Shown here one piece after another: positions 18,046 through 27,302 of a DNA stretch of 64,000 nucleotides. Source of the stretch: UBA1181 sp963619325 (lineage in GTDB: Bacteria > Bacteroidota > Bacteroidia > Bacteroidales > Paludibacteraceae); assembly GCA_963619325.1 (NCBI GenBank), contig CAVEVQ010000008.1, forward strand, positions 1 to 64,000. The letters are read 5' to 3'. A model generated the notes under the pieces. It saw only the letters and a program-made list of their open reading frames with translations, made no database searches and was not told the DNA's origin. How positions within the stretch are numbered: the first letter of the stretch is position 1; the number at the start of each line of letters is the position of its first letter. The position numbers and the translations under genes were made by a program.

Positions 18046-19068
18046 ATGAAAATACTAATCACTGGAGCCAACGGATTCATCGGTAGTTTCGTAGTCGAAG
18101 AGGCTCTCAACAGAGGGTTTGAAGTATGGGCGGCAATGAGACAAAACAGCAGCAAAGCCAACTTAAAGAGTGTTGAGAACAATTCTCATCTACACTTCAT
18201 TGAACTTCCTTATTCATCGCAAGATGCTTTATGTCAACTATTTACAAAACATAGAGAAACAACAGGGAAGTGGGATTACATCGTCCACACAATGGGATTG
18301 ACGAAATGTAAAAAGAAGGAAGACTTCGACATCGTCAATTTCCAATACACGCAGAATATCGTTGATGCGCTAATTCAAAGCGACATGGTGCCTCAACACT
18401 TCATCTACATGAGCAGTCTTTCCGCTTTCGGAGATGGAGACAAAATAACGTTGCGAGAAATCAAACTAAACGACACTCCGACTCCTAACACATACTATGG
18501 AAAAAGCAAACTTAAATCTGAAAAATTTTTACAATCGCTTGATATTCAAAAGTTCCCATATACGATACTCCGTCCAACAGGTGTGTATGGGCCAAAAGAA
18601 AAAGATTATTTCGTAATGTTGCAAACACTCTCTAAACACATCAACCCTGGCATTGGATTCAAACCACAATATATCACCTTCATCTATGTGAAAGATTTGG
18701 TGAAGACAATCTTCCTATCTATTGAGAAAAGAGCCATAGGGAAAGCCTATTTCGTCGCTGATGGCGATGTATGGACTTCAGACAACTATGCAGACCTCTG
18801 CAAGAGATTGTTAGGTGTTAAAGCCGTGTCTATAAAATTTCCAGAATGGATTGTCAAAGTTGTCTGCTACACGTTCGACACAGTCGGAGGTTGGATGGGC
18901 GTCACCCCAACTCTCAACATTGACAAATACAACATCCTCGCCGCCAAAAACTGGAAATGCGAGGTTGAACCGCTTCAGCAAGATTTAGGCTTTACAGCCG
19001 ACTATAAATTAGAGCGTGGATTGAAAGAATGTATTGAGTGGTACAGAGAAAATGGGTGGCTGAAATAG
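18046..19068 (+). CDS. NAD-dependent epimerase/dehydratase family protein
   Basis: 340 aa extended short-chain dehydrogenase/reductase. TGANGFIGSFV at residues 6-16 is the NAD-binding glycine motif; the catalytic pair appears as YYGKSK (Tyr and Lys near residue 150) with a preceding YMSSLSAFG serine. The C-terminal half differs from GalE, so it may be a sugar epimerase or a sterol/flavonoid-reductase-like dehydrogenase. Substrate unknown; likely cotranscribed with menG. Confidence 0.85.
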   Translation: MKILITGANGFIGSFVVEEALNRGFEVWAAMRQNSSKANLKSVENNSHLHFIELPYSSQDALCQLFTKHRETTGKWDYIVHTMGLTKCKKKEDFDIVNFQYTQNIVDALIQSDMVPQHFIYMSSLSAFGDGDKITLREIKLNDTPTPNTYYGKSKLKSEKFLQSLDIQKFPYTILRPTGVYGPKEKDYFVMLQTLSKHINPGIGFKPQYITFIYVKDLVKTIFLSIEKRAIGKAYFVADGDVWTSDNYADLCKRLLGVKAVSIKFPEWIVKVVCYTFDTVGGWMGVTPTLNIDKYNILAAKNWKCEVEPLQQDLGFTADYKLERGLKECIEWYRENGWLK

Positions 19069-19102
19069 TCATTCTTCAACTCACTCATCAACGAAAAAAA
19101 AA

Positions 19103-19735
19103 TCACAAATAGATTTCCATCTCAATAAGATACCATAACTTATTGATATATATAAAATTATAGGATTCTTTCGGTTGTCCTCTATGATAGATATAGACCT
19201 TTCGGTTATTTCCTTGACGTTGAGGTTGGATAGAGTAGAACGCAGCACATTGTTGCGTGATTTTCAACTCCTCCCAATCACGTGGCATCAACAGTTTTTT
19301 TTGTGATGAACCATCTTTTTCATACCTACTTGTGATAGGCAACGGAAAGATAGTATGCTCAATCTGTAGTTCACGGCTCAAACAAAATCGCTCCAAAAAA
19401 TCATAGAAACCCACCTCTAAAGCTTCTATTCGCGCGTTGGTTAGTCTTTGATTCAGTTTCCAAATGCCATCCGCACGCCTAAAAACCATTTTTTCGACAA
19501 TTCTACGTTCTCCAGAGATATTGCGCATAACGTTCACTTCGCCAACAGTCTCCTTAGACGAAAGTTCAAGCGAATCCGTGCAAACAAGAGCTATCGTGTT
19601 CTTCCGTAAAGGATCAACCTGACGGACAAGGGATGAAGAAAAATCTTCCGCAAACATAACGAAAGGGAAAAGCAGAAATACGAAGAGTATCTGCCACACT
19701 ATCACACCACTATTATATACAGACTTTACCGTCAT
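19103..19735 (-). CDS. DUF4348-like exported protein
   Basis: About 210 aa from ATG 19735. A hydrophobic N-terminal segment (residues 10-28, ending FVMFAED) looks like a signal peptide; the rest is a soluble domain with FYDFLERFCLSRELQIEHTIFPLP and LWYLIEMEIYL, resembling the DUF4348 family of Bacteroidetes periplasmic proteins. Function unknown. The frame opens further up only with a TTG at 19786. A good promoter ends just 3 bases before the ATG, which would give a leaderless or near-leaderless mRNA. Confidence 0.68.
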   Translation of the reverse strand: MTVKSVYNSGVIVWQILFVFLLFPFVMFAEDFSSSLVRQVDPLRKNTIALVCTDSLELSSKETVGEVNVMRNISGERRIVEKMVFRRADGIWKLNQRLTNARIEALEVGFYDFLERFCLSRELQIEHTIFPLPITSRYEKDGSSQKKLLMPRDWEELKITQQCAAFYSIQPQRQGNNRKVYIYHRGQPKESYNFIYINKLWYLIEMEIYL

Positions 19736-19738
19736 TAG

Positions 19739-19768
19739 CAAATATATCCGAAACTCAAAAATATCAAA
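19739..19768 (-). promoter_or_regulatory. Promoter abutting DUF4348-like gene
   Basis: Minus-strand TTTG (complement of 19765-19768), 18 bases, TATATTTG (complement of 19739-19746). The ATG follows after 3 bases. Confidence 0.5.
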
Positions 19769-19843
19769 TAACAATTGGAATAGCAAAAACGATTGAAATT
19801 TTTTAGAACGATTGCAAGCAATTAGAGTAGATTTTAAAATGAC

Positions 19844-19883
19844 AAAAAAAGAAGAGGCGGAGATCCCACTCCACCTCTTCTTT
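19844..19883 (-). terminator. Terminator after beta-helix gene
   Basis: 14-base arms (AAAGAAGAGGCGGA and its near-complement) with one mismatch and an 8-base loop; on the minus strand it ends in a T7 run. Confidence 0.85.
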
Positions 19884-19909
19884 AATTCATTTTATAACCT
19901 AGTATATTA

Positions 19910-21259
19910 TTATTTAGGGTTTTGCGCACCATAGTTAGCCATTGCACCGAAGAGTTTCAAAGCCTCTTTCCATGGGTAGCGATTAGCATACATCGACGCA
20001 CTTGAGTTGATCGTTCCCTGTTTGTTCAATCCCATTGCAGAACGGAATTGGTTGGCCGCAGAGTTCTCATCATAATTAACTGTTTCCTTGTAACTTACAT
20101 TTAAGAATCCGTTCAAATAGGCATTATTAATCTTTCCTTTGAATGCAGAAGGGTCGGTAAGTGCCTTGTTGCCTGTCGCCTTGGTCAACACCTCAACATC
20201 ACCGAAATCACCTACTCCGACATTGGTCATCATTCCGCCACCAGGAATAGAGAGGTCTCCCACCTTGTTCAAGAAGAAAATGTTGTTTTCAACTATATCC
20301 TTACGTTTAGCCTCGCGTGCCTTATTGCTATCGATATGTCCACGACACAAGCCCGTGAAGCAAGACAAACCGATGATATTGTTCTGAAGCGTGCAGCTTG
20401 TTCCTGGTTGGAAACGGAATCCATACCCCATAGACGACATATCTTTCTTGGTAGACCAGTTGAAGAGCATCGTGCAATTTTTCACCGTGATTTGCGTCAT
20501 CGTGTTGGCATCACCACCTCTCACCTCAATACTTGCCAAACGGTTGTTGACAAAAATACAATTGTCGACCAACAAAGAACCCATCTTCAAGTTTCCTAAG
20601 ATTCCGTAGTCAGGCGCATTGATGAACGCACAATTACGAATCTCCACATTTGTATTACTATATGAACCATTTGCATTTCCCATGTAAATCATAGCCAACT
20701 CCTGTGTGAAGGCACGCTCGTTAAGAGCTTCTCCTCCGATTCCTTCCACTCCGATTGGGTTCATCATTGGAGACTCAACACCCTCTGGCTTTCCTTCTCC
20801 TTTCTTGTTGTAAGAAATACTATTTCCACGATCAAGAATGAGACCATCAATAACAACCTTGCCATTAGGAGCCTGGATGCCACTAATCTGAATGTTTCCC
20901 TTCCCCTTCATCTTTCCATTAGCCTCACAGTTAGGACGAATAGTCGTCTTATATTTCAAGACATCACGCTGAGAGAAATCAGAACTATAACCACCCTTAA
21001 TTGTAACTGGCTGTTTTACAACAATATAACCAACATTAAGTAAACCTGTGTAGTTTCCCTCTGCGACGAGTATGGTAGCATCGCTCGAAGCCACATTAAT
21101 CGCCTTTTGGATGTTCTTAAATGGAGCCGATTTACTTCCATCATTGCCATTGCTTCCCGTTGCCGCATTCACATAGAGCGTTTCCGCATTCACTAACGAG
21201 GCAAAGCCCAGCATTAAAGTTACAGCCGTTGCCGTTAACAAACCTTTCTTCATAAACAT
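19910..21259 (-). CDS. Secreted right-handed parallel beta-helix protein
   Basis: 449 aa exported protein. Signal peptide about residues 1-25 (cleavage after VNA). LYVNAATGSNGNDGSKSAPFKNIQKAINVA is visible as the DUF1565/pectate-lyase-like cap that starts many polysaccharide-active beta-helix proteins, followed by repeated coils (VEIRNCAFIN, LLVDNCIFVNN, ITVKNCTMLFN). No T9SS tail is present and no catalytic site is recognised, so whether it cleaves or binds a glycan is open. Start could equally be the ATG at 21253. Own promoter (-7 box at 21405-21412) and strong terminator. Confidence 0.78.
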   Translation of the reverse strand: MFMKKGLLTATAVTLMLGFASLVNAETLYVNAATGSNGNDGSKSAPFKNIQKAINVASSDATILVAEGNYTGLLNVGYIVVKQPVTIKGGYSSDFSQRDVLKYKTTIRPNCEANGKMKGKGNIQISGIQAPNGKVVIDGLILDRGNSISYNKKGEGKPEGVESPMMNPIGVEGIGGEALNERAFTQELAMIYMGNANGSYSNTNVEIRNCAFINAPDYGILGNLKMGSLLVDNCIFVNNRLASIEVRGGDANTMTQITVKNCTMLFNWSTKKDMSSMGYGFRFQPGTSCTLQNNIIGLSCFTGLCRGHIDSNKAREAKRKDIVENNIFFLNKVGDLSIPGGGMMTNVGVGDFGDVEVLTKATGNKALTDPSAFKGKINNAYLNGFLNVSYKETVNYDENSAANQFRSAMGLNKQGTINSSASMYANRYPWKEALKLFGAMANYGAQNPK

Positions 21260-21353
21260 TCCGATTAAATTTTAAAAAGAACTCTATCTAAAACAGAATA
21301 AAAAGACGGGAGCTCTAACCATCCTTTAATCCCAATTAATTTATCAATAGCAT

Positions 21354-21375
21354 AAAAACCGAACCCTACATTCGG
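21354..21375 (-). terminator. Candidate terminator of thiamine operon or leader hairpin
   Basis: Minus-strand CCGAA/TTCGG stem, 7-base loop, then T5. It lies 130 bases past the last thi gene but also just inside the transcript from the -7 box at 21405, so it may be a weak attenuator of the beta-helix gene. Confidence 0.4.
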
Positions 21376-21404
21376 CCTTTCCCTACTCAATATTCTTATT
21401 TTTT

Positions 21405-21412
21405 CAAAGATA
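21405..21412 (-). promoter_or_regulatory. -7 box for beta-helix gene
   Basis: TATCTTTG on the minus strand, giving a leader of about 140 bases before ATG 21259; no TTTG at the usual distance. Confidence 0.4.
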
Positions 21413-21507
21413 GATAAATTTTTGAGAAATATCATTATCAAAAGTAAACAAACCGATTTTTAAGTTATTAAAATCTAAAATTTCAAAGTCAAACAAAGCT
21501 GATATTT

Positions 21508-22125
21508 CTACACAAACAGACTTAATAATGCCTTAAAATGCTTCACTCCCCTCTCTACACCCTCCCTCTCAAACACATTCCAAACATCACCTAAGAAGGC
21601 AGCTCCACCGAATCCGAGCGAGAAGATTTCGGGTAGATGCTCCGTACTGACACCGCCTAAGGCAAGGACTTTATCGTCAATGATGCCTTGCGACTGCGCT
21701 GTTCTCAAATCATCTTTTGGGAAAGCCGCTCCATATCCTTCTTTGGAGATACTGTCGTATATCGGACTGAGAAAGAGATAATTACAGAACGATTTTTTTC
21801 GTCTCACCTCCTCTATAGAATGACACGAACAAGACACATGCCCTTTCCACCCCTGCAGAGGCTCTGGGTTTCTGCTATTCAAATGTACCCCTAAAAGATT
21901 ATATTCTGATGTCAATTCAAAATGGTCATGTAAGATGATAAATTGGTGATATTCAGTAGGTAGCGTATCTAATAATCGACGGATTTCAGCTTCTGTTGCG
22001 TTGGGTTTTCTCAGATGGAGATACCGCAAGCCGTTTTGAAATAACGCCGTCAGATGTTCCGCCTCACGGTCTATAAACTTCGCACTCGTAATCACCACCA
22101 ATTTTTTCTCACCTGTTCCCTTCAT
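21508..22125 (-). CDS. TenI/ThiE-like thiamine phosphate synthase family protein
   Basis: About 205 aa TIM-barrel of the ThiE/TenI family, last gene of the thiamine operon. LRYLHLRKP, LLGVHLNSRNP and LALGGVSTEHL correspond to family strands, but the ThiE substrate residues (QLRxK, GxGPxFxTxTK) are degenerate compared with the true ThiE at 26.6 kb. TenI in Bacillus is a thiazole tautomerase, so that job is the best inference. The ATG at 22125 is preferred over a TTG at 22137. It starts 29 bases after thiF stops. Confidence 0.78.
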   Translation of the reverse strand: MKGTGEKKLVVITSAKFIDREAEHLTALFQNGLRYLHLRKPNATEAEIRRLLDTLPTEYHQFIILHDHFELTSEYNLLGVHLNSRNPEPLQGWKGHVSCSCHSIEEVRRKKSFCNYLFLSPIYDSISKEGYGAAFPKDDLRTAQSQGIIDDKVLALGGVSTEHLPEIFSLGFGGAAFLGDVWNVFEREGVERGVKHFKALLSLFV

Positions 22126-22154
22126 CCTAAACTCCAAATTCTATGCTCTCAGTT

Positions 22155-22853
22155 CTAAAAAAGATCCATCGCCCAACTCTCCATCGTGCGGAGGTCTATT
22201 GTCCACAACTTATTAACCAACGGCGTACCAAAGTCTGCCACCAACTGCAACACCTGATTAGCCTCAACACTACCCACAATGGCTGGCGTAACGCCTAATA
22301 CCGCTTTTGATGGCACATAATCTTGCGTTTCCTCTTCCGGATAAAGGTCTCTGTAACGACGAGCTTTCTCTCCGACATTAAAGACAGATACCTGTCCGTT
22401 CAAGCCCTGGATAGATCCGTAAACGTATGGTTTGCCTAATTGATGGCATACGTCATCGATCAAATAGCGCGTGGCGAAATTATCACAACCATCGACCACC
22501 AAATCATATTTGGAGATAATTTGTTCCGCATTCTCTTTTGTCAAGCGAAACGGATACGTTTCTATTTTCACATCACTGTTAAGTGCAGAGAGTCGTTTTT
22601 TTGCCTGTTCAGCCTTTGAAAGTCCAACTTCACACTCCGCATACAACACCTGACGATGAAGATTGGTCACACTCACCACATCATCGTCCATCAAACCTAA
22701 TGTGCCAATTCCGGCTCCCGTCAAATAAGTTGAGATGGGAGAACCTAAGCCTCCCACCCCTATCAACAAAACCTTTGAAGAACGAATCTTTTTTTGCCCT
22801 TCCACCCCCAATTCCGGAAGCATCAGTTGTCGTTCATATCTATTTTCGTTCAT
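22155..22853 (-). CDS. thiF: ThiF/MoeB/HesA-family adenylyltransferase
   Basis: 232 aa E1-like enzyme that would adenylate the C-terminal glycine of ThiS so sulfur can be attached. Nucleotide loop GVGGLGSP near residue 32, VDGCDNFATRYLIDD near 117. The two CxxC pairs that hold zinc in E. coli ThiF and MoeB are missing: the stretch that normally reads CxxC before LYPEE is ARRYRDLYPEE, and the C-terminal pair is also gone. The position among thi genes and ThiS ending in GG support the ThiF role. Confidence 0.86.
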   Translation of the reverse strand: MNENRYERQLMLPELGVEGQKKIRSSKVLLIGVGGLGSPISTYLTGAGIGTLGLMDDDVVSVTNLHRQVLYAECEVGLSKAEQAKKRLSALNSDVKIETYPFRLTKENAEQIISKYDLVVDGCDNFATRYLIDDVCHQLGKPYVYGSIQGLNGQVSVFNVGEKARRYRDLYPEEETQDYVPSKAVLGVTPAIVGSVEANQVLQLVADFGTPLVNKLWTIDLRTMESWAMDLF

Positions 22854-22900
22854 AAAATTAGTTTTATATCACCAATACACAAAACTATACATCAACCCTC

Positions 22901-24040
22901 TTAATTGGCTTTCTTCAATCTCACCTCGTCAAAAGAAGCATCCCAATCCTTCCAAACGGGTTCGCGTCCCAACTCTTTAAGACGAGCGATGATTTCCTTC
23001 GCTGTACGATCGTCATTAATATGGAACTGTTCCAATGCCTGAGGATATGTGTAATAACCACCTGGTTCAGTCTTACTCTCAGCGCTCATCGTCGTAACAC
23101 CCAAAGTAGCCATATTATCACGAATGTAGGCAGGTTCACGGGTTGAATAAGAAATATCCACGTCATGGTCGAAAATACGCATTGCGAACGTTACCTGGGC
23201 CAACTCTTTGTCGCTCATGATGGCATTGGGCTGAAAGCCACCATTCTCAGCAGGACGCATACGAGGAAAATTGACACTATACTTCGTCTTCCAGTAGTGC
23301 TTTTGCAAATAGCGCAGATGGTATGCCATCATCGTAATATCGGTACGCCACTCCTTCTCCAGACCAATCAAGACACCCATTCCGATAGAGTGAACGCCAG
23401 CCTGCCCCATACGGTCGAACCCATCGCAACGCCACTCAAACTTCGACTTCATTCCGTGTGGGTGATAGATTTTGTAGTTGGCTTTATGGTAAGTCTCCTG
23501 AAAACAAATCACACCGTTCATACCATGTTTCGTCAACTCGGCGTACTCTTCAGCCTTGAGTGGCATTACCTCAATCTTTAAGTTAGAGAAGTATTTTTTG
23601 GCAATGTCGAGTGCATTTGCCAAGTAAGGCACACCCGCTTTCGCAGGATTTTCACCCGTTACGATGAGCAGATTCTCGAAAGGAGCGATACGTTTGATAG
23701 CCTTGTACTCGTCCTCGCACTGATCCATCGTCAAGATAGTGCGCGCCATTGGGTTGCTAATATGAAAGCCACAATAGACACAGGAGTTGGTGCAAGAGTT
23801 GGTGATGTACAACGGAATGAACATTGAAATCGTCTTTCCGAAACGCTCTTCCGTGTATTTGCGGCTCAAACGAGCCATTGTCTCCAAATATGGAGCAGCG
23901 GCCGGGGATATCATCGCCATGAAATCCTCCACATCGCAGTGTTCTTTTGACAGGGCGCGACGTACGTCTATATCTGTCTTCGCATTAATCTTCGCCGTCG
24001 TCTCGTCCCAATCTATTTTTGCTAATTCGTCTGAAAACAT
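22901..24040 (-). CDS. thiH: 2-iminoacetate synthase
   Basis: 379 aa radical SAM enzyme that splits tyrosine into p-cresol and dehydroglycine (2-iminoacetate) for thiazole formation. Cluster cysteines appear as CTNSCVYCGF near residue 85; MMISPAAAPYLE and NFPRMRPAENG are ThiH features. ThiH, rather than the oxygen-dependent ThiO, fits an anaerobe. It lies between thiC and thiF in the operon, 39 bases after thiC. Confidence 0.95.
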   Translation of the reverse strand: MFSDELAKIDWDETTAKINAKTDIDVRRALSKEHCDVEDFMAMISPAAAPYLETMARLSRKYTEERFGKTISMFIPLYITNSCTNSCVYCGFHISNPMARTILTMDQCEDEYKAIKRIAPFENLLIVTGENPAKAGVPYLANALDIAKKYFSNLKIEVMPLKAEEYAELTKHGMNGVICFQETYHKANYKIYHPHGMKSKFEWRCDGFDRMGQAGVHSIGMGVLIGLEKEWRTDITMMAYHLRYLQKHYWKTKYSVNFPRMRPAENGGFQPNAIMSDKELAQVTFAMRIFDHDVDISYSTREPAYIRDNMATLGVTTMSAESKTEPGGYYTYPQALEQFHINDDRTAKEIIARLKELGREPVWKDWDASFDEVRLKKAN

Positions 24041-24079
24041 TTTCTTTTATTTTATTGATTCTGAAAGACTTCCGAACGT

Positions 24080-25780
24080 TTAACAATCCTCGTCGGGAAA
24101 ATCCTTTCTAATGTCGCGACTCAATTTCATCGCGCAAAAATTAGGGCCGCACATCGTGCAGTATTCTCCGTTGATATGCTTCCCATGATTAAAATACTCC
24201 ATCGCACGTTCGGGATCCAAAGAGAGGTCAAATTGGTCTTTCCAACGGAATTCAAAACGGGCCTTGCTCAACGCATTGTCGCGAACTTGCGCTCCTGGAT
24301 GTCCCTTAGCCAAATCCGCCGCATGTGCCGCAATCTTGTAGGTGATCACTCCGACACGCACATCCTCTTTCTCCGGCAAACTAAGATGTTCCTTCGGTGT
24401 GACGTAGCAAAGCATCGCCGTACCCAACCAACCGATCTGGGCAGCACCGATAGCCGAGGTTATGTGGTCATAACCTGGAGCAATGTCCGTTACCAAGGGA
24501 CCTAATGTGTAAAAAGGCGCGTTGTGACATTTTTCAATCTGGCGTTCCATATTCTCCTTGATTTTATGCAATGGCACATGTCCTGGACCTTCTATGAACG
24601 CCTGCACGTTCTTATCCCATGCACGAAGCACCAACTCACCCATCGTGTCAAGTTCAGCAAACTGAGCTGCATCGTTGGCATCTGCAGTTGAGCCAGGACG
24701 AAGTCCATCACCCAAAGAGACTGCTACGTCATATTGTGCAAGGATGTCACAGATATCATCAAAATGTTCATAGAGGAAACTTTCTTGGTCATGAATCAAG
24801 CACCATTTACTCATGATACTTCCGCCACGACTCACGATACCCGTGACACGACTATCTGCCAGATGAACATTCTTACGGCGAATACCAGCATGGATCGTGA
24901 AATAATCCACTCCTTGCTCGCACTGCTCGATAAGCGTGTCTTTGAAAATCTCCCAAGTGAGATCTTCCACCTTGCCATTCACCTTTTCAAGAGCCTGATA
25001 GATAGGCACTGTGCCAACGGGAACCGGACAGTTACGGATGATCCACTCTCGTGTCTCGTGGATATTAGCACCTGTAGAAAGGTCCATCAAGGTGTCTCCA
25101 CCCCATTTGCAACTCCAAAGAGATTTTTCCACCTCCTCTTCAATCGTAGATGTCGTGGCAGAGTTACCAATGTTTGTGTTGATTTTCACCAAGAAATTTC
25201 TACCTATAATCATCGGTTCAGCCTCTGGGTGATTGATGTTGGCAGGAAGTACAGCACGCCCTGCAGCAATCTCGTCACGCACAAACTCAGGCGTGATATG
25301 CGTCTCAATGCCCAAATCCTTGCAGTTCATATTCTCACGAATTGAGACGTACTCCATCTCGGGCGTTACGACTCCAGCCTTCGCATACGCCATTTGCGTG
25401 ATGTTTTTTCCTTTCTTCGCACGATAAGGAAGGGCGATATGTTCGAAACGAAGATGATCCAAACTTTTGTCGTCACGACGTATTCTTCCATACTCCGAGG
25501 TAATCTCGGGCAAACGCTCTACATCTCCCCTTGACACAATCCACTCCTCGCGCAACCGAGGCAGACCTTTCTTCAAATCAATTTCAACATTAGGGTCGCT
25601 GAATGATCCACTCGTGTCATAGACCATAATCTTCGGATTGGGAGTGACAACCCTCTTCCCCTCTACAAAATTGGTGCTCGGCACCTGCTCCACCTGTCGC
25701 ATGCCGACACGGAGGAAAGGAAATTTCTCTCCTTTCAAATAAACTTTCTCAGAACGAGGGTACGTTATGCGCGAATCCAT
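24080..25780 (-). CDS. thiC: Phosphomethylpyrimidine synthase
   Basis: 566 aa radical SAM enzyme rearranging AIR to HMP-phosphate. The C-terminal cluster motif CTMCGPNFC near residue 550 is the non-canonical radical SAM site of ThiC; NINHPEAEPMIIG and LSLGDGLRPGS are conserved core motifs. Cytosolic, iron-sulfur dependent. The thiD kinase that normally follows in the pathway is not in this operon. Confidence 0.96.
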   Translation of the reverse strand: MDSRITYPRSEKVYLKGEKFPFLRVGMRQVEQVPSTNFVEGKRVVTPNPKIMVYDTSGSFSDPNVEIDLKKGLPRLREEWIVSRGDVERLPEITSEYGRIRRDDKSLDHLRFEHIALPYRAKKGKNITQMAYAKAGVVTPEMEYVSIRENMNCKDLGIETHITPEFVRDEIAAGRAVLPANINHPEAEPMIIGRNFLVKINTNIGNSATTSTIEEEVEKSLWSCKWGGDTLMDLSTGANIHETREWIIRNCPVPVGTVPIYQALEKVNGKVEDLTWEIFKDTLIEQCEQGVDYFTIHAGIRRKNVHLADSRVTGIVSRGGSIMSKWCLIHDQESFLYEHFDDICDILAQYDVAVSLGDGLRPGSTADANDAAQFAELDTMGELVLRAWDKNVQAFIEGPGHVPLHKIKENMERQIEKCHNAPFYTLGPLVTDIAPGYDHITSAIGAAQIGWLGTAMLCYVTPKEHLSLPEKEDVRVGVITYKIAAHAADLAKGHPGAQVRDNALSKARFEFRWKDQFDLSLDPERAMEYFNHGKHINGEYCTMCGPNFCAMKLSRDIRKDFPDEDC

Positions 25781-25825
25781 ATTTTACTTACCAAATATTA
25801 TTTATGTGATCTAAATCAGAATAAA

Positions 25826-26599
25826 TTAATTCAAAAAACTTGTCAGGGGAGAAGAAGCCTCTGCAACGAAGTTATTGGCTTGCACAGCCAGACCAGCCTC
25901 GTACGCCATACGCCCCGCCTCAACAGCCTGCGCAAACGCCTTCGCCATAGCAACTGGGTCGTTTGACACTGCCACTGCCGTGTTGACTAAACAAGCAGAC
26001 GCACCCATCTCCATTGCCTCTGCAGCATGACTTGGCGCGCCAATACCTGCATCTACAACGACAGGAACGTTCGCTTGTTCAATGATGATTCTCAGAAAAT
26101 CCTTCGTCTGCAATCCCTTATTGGTTCCGATTGGTGCACCCAACGGCATAACAGTAGAGGCTCCAGCCTCTTCCAACTGACGACACAATGTCGGGTCTGC
26201 CTGACAATAAGGAAGCACCACGAAACCTTGCTTCACCAACTGCTCGGTAGCCTTCAACGTCTCTACCGAGTCTGGCAACAAATAGCGGGGATCTGGGTGA
26301 ATCTCCAATTTCAACCAGTTGGTTCCGAACGCCTCGCGAGCCATCTGAGCGGCGAAAACGGCTTCCTCTGCATTACGCACACCCGATGTGTTAGGCAAAA
26401 GCTGAATTTTATCGTTCAACACATGTTTAAGCATATCGTCTTCAGAATCCTCCAACTCCACACGCTTCATAGCAATCGTAACCATCTCTGAGCCAGACGC
26501 CTGTATTGCCTCTGCCATCAACTTGTTTGAATTAAACTTTCCCGTTCCAAGAAAGAGCCGAGAATTAAACTCTCTACCTGCAATTATTAATTTTTGCAT
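25826..26599 (-). CDS. thiG: Thiazole synthase
   Basis: 257 aa TIM-barrel enzyme forming the thiazole ring from DXP, dehydroglycine and ThiS-thiocarboxylate. FLGTGKF near residue 17, LLPNTSGVRNAEEAV near 74, LPYCQADPTLCRQLE near 135 and VVDAGIGAPSHAAEAMEMG near 187 are diagnostic. The active-site Lys is expected in AMKRVEL or similar segment. Length is normal. Confidence 0.95.
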   Translation of the reverse strand: MQKLIIAGREFNSRLFLGTGKFNSNKLMAEAIQASGSEMVTIAMKRVELEDSEDDMLKHVLNDKIQLLPNTSGVRNAEEAVFAAQMAREAFGTNWLKLEIHPDPRYLLPDSVETLKATEQLVKQGFVVLPYCQADPTLCRQLEEAGASTVMPLGAPIGTNKGLQTKDFLRIIIEQANVPVVVDAGIGAPSHAAEAMEMGASACLVNTAVAVSNDPVAMAKAFAQAVEAGRMAYEAGLAVQANNFVAEASSPLTSFLN

Positions 26600-26640
26600 A
26601 TCTTCTATCTATTTTGTTCTAAGATGCCATAATTGCAACC

Positions 26641-27300
26641 TTAGATAACACTATTATTCTTTATTTCTATACTAAATTTCTGAATTTCAGCACTTGGTTG
26701 ATCCGCACGCAAAACAGCGCCCGACACGGCAATGCCCGAAACACCTGTCTGCATCACCGTCGGAATGTCCGCTATCGTGATACCGCCAATCGCCACAATC
26801 GGGATTTGTAGGTAATCTTCCTTCATTCGAGCAACAATTCGACGATAGCCCTCTTCCCCTAAAATAGGCGATAGTTTTTTCTTCGTCTGCGTAAATCGGA
26901 ATGGGCCACAACCGATATAATCAACGCCTTGAGCAACCAACCGCTTCACATCCTCGTATGTGTTGGCTGTTCCTCCAATGATAAAAGAGTCGCCCAAAAC
27001 CTTACGAGCTTCATCCACAGGCATATCTTTTTCCCCCAAGTGGACACCATCCGCACCAATCTCTTTCACCAATGCTACATTATCGTCAATGATGAAAACC
27101 GCTTTATGCTCCGCGCAAATCTTTTTAGCCAGCAAAGCGTTCTCTCTCAGCTCGTCAACCGATGCATCTTTCATACGCAACTGCACCCACTTGCAACCGC
27201 CCTCCAGAACCAAACGAATGGAGTCTATGTAAGAATATTTCTCCGTGAAATGCGAGATAAACTGAAGCGACACCTTCTCTAACTTTTCTTTCTTTGTCAT
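26641..27300 (-). CDS. thiE: Thiamine phosphate synthase
   Basis: About 219 aa TIM-barrel enzyme joining HMP-PP with thiazole phosphate. WVQLRMKD, FIIDDNVALVKEIGADGVHLG, CGPFRFTQTKKKLSP and VAIGGI are the canonical ThiE motifs with phosphate-binding residues intact, unlike the second family member at 21.5 kb. The frame opens at a TTG (27315) that overlaps thiS; the ATG at 27300, two bases after the thiS stop, is the likely start and suggests translational coupling. Confidence 0.94.
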   Translation of the reverse strand: MTKKEKLEKVSLQFISHFTEKYSYIDSIRLVLEGGCKWVQLRMKDASVDELRENALLAKKICAEHKAVFIIDDNVALVKEIGADGVHLGEKDMPVDEARKVLGDSFIIGGTANTYEDVKRLVAQGVDYIGCGPFRFTQTKKKLSPILGEEGYRRIVARMKEDYLQIPIVAIGGITIADIPTVMQTGVSGIAVSGAVLRADQPSAEIQKFSIEIKNNSVI

Positions 27301-27302
27301 GA

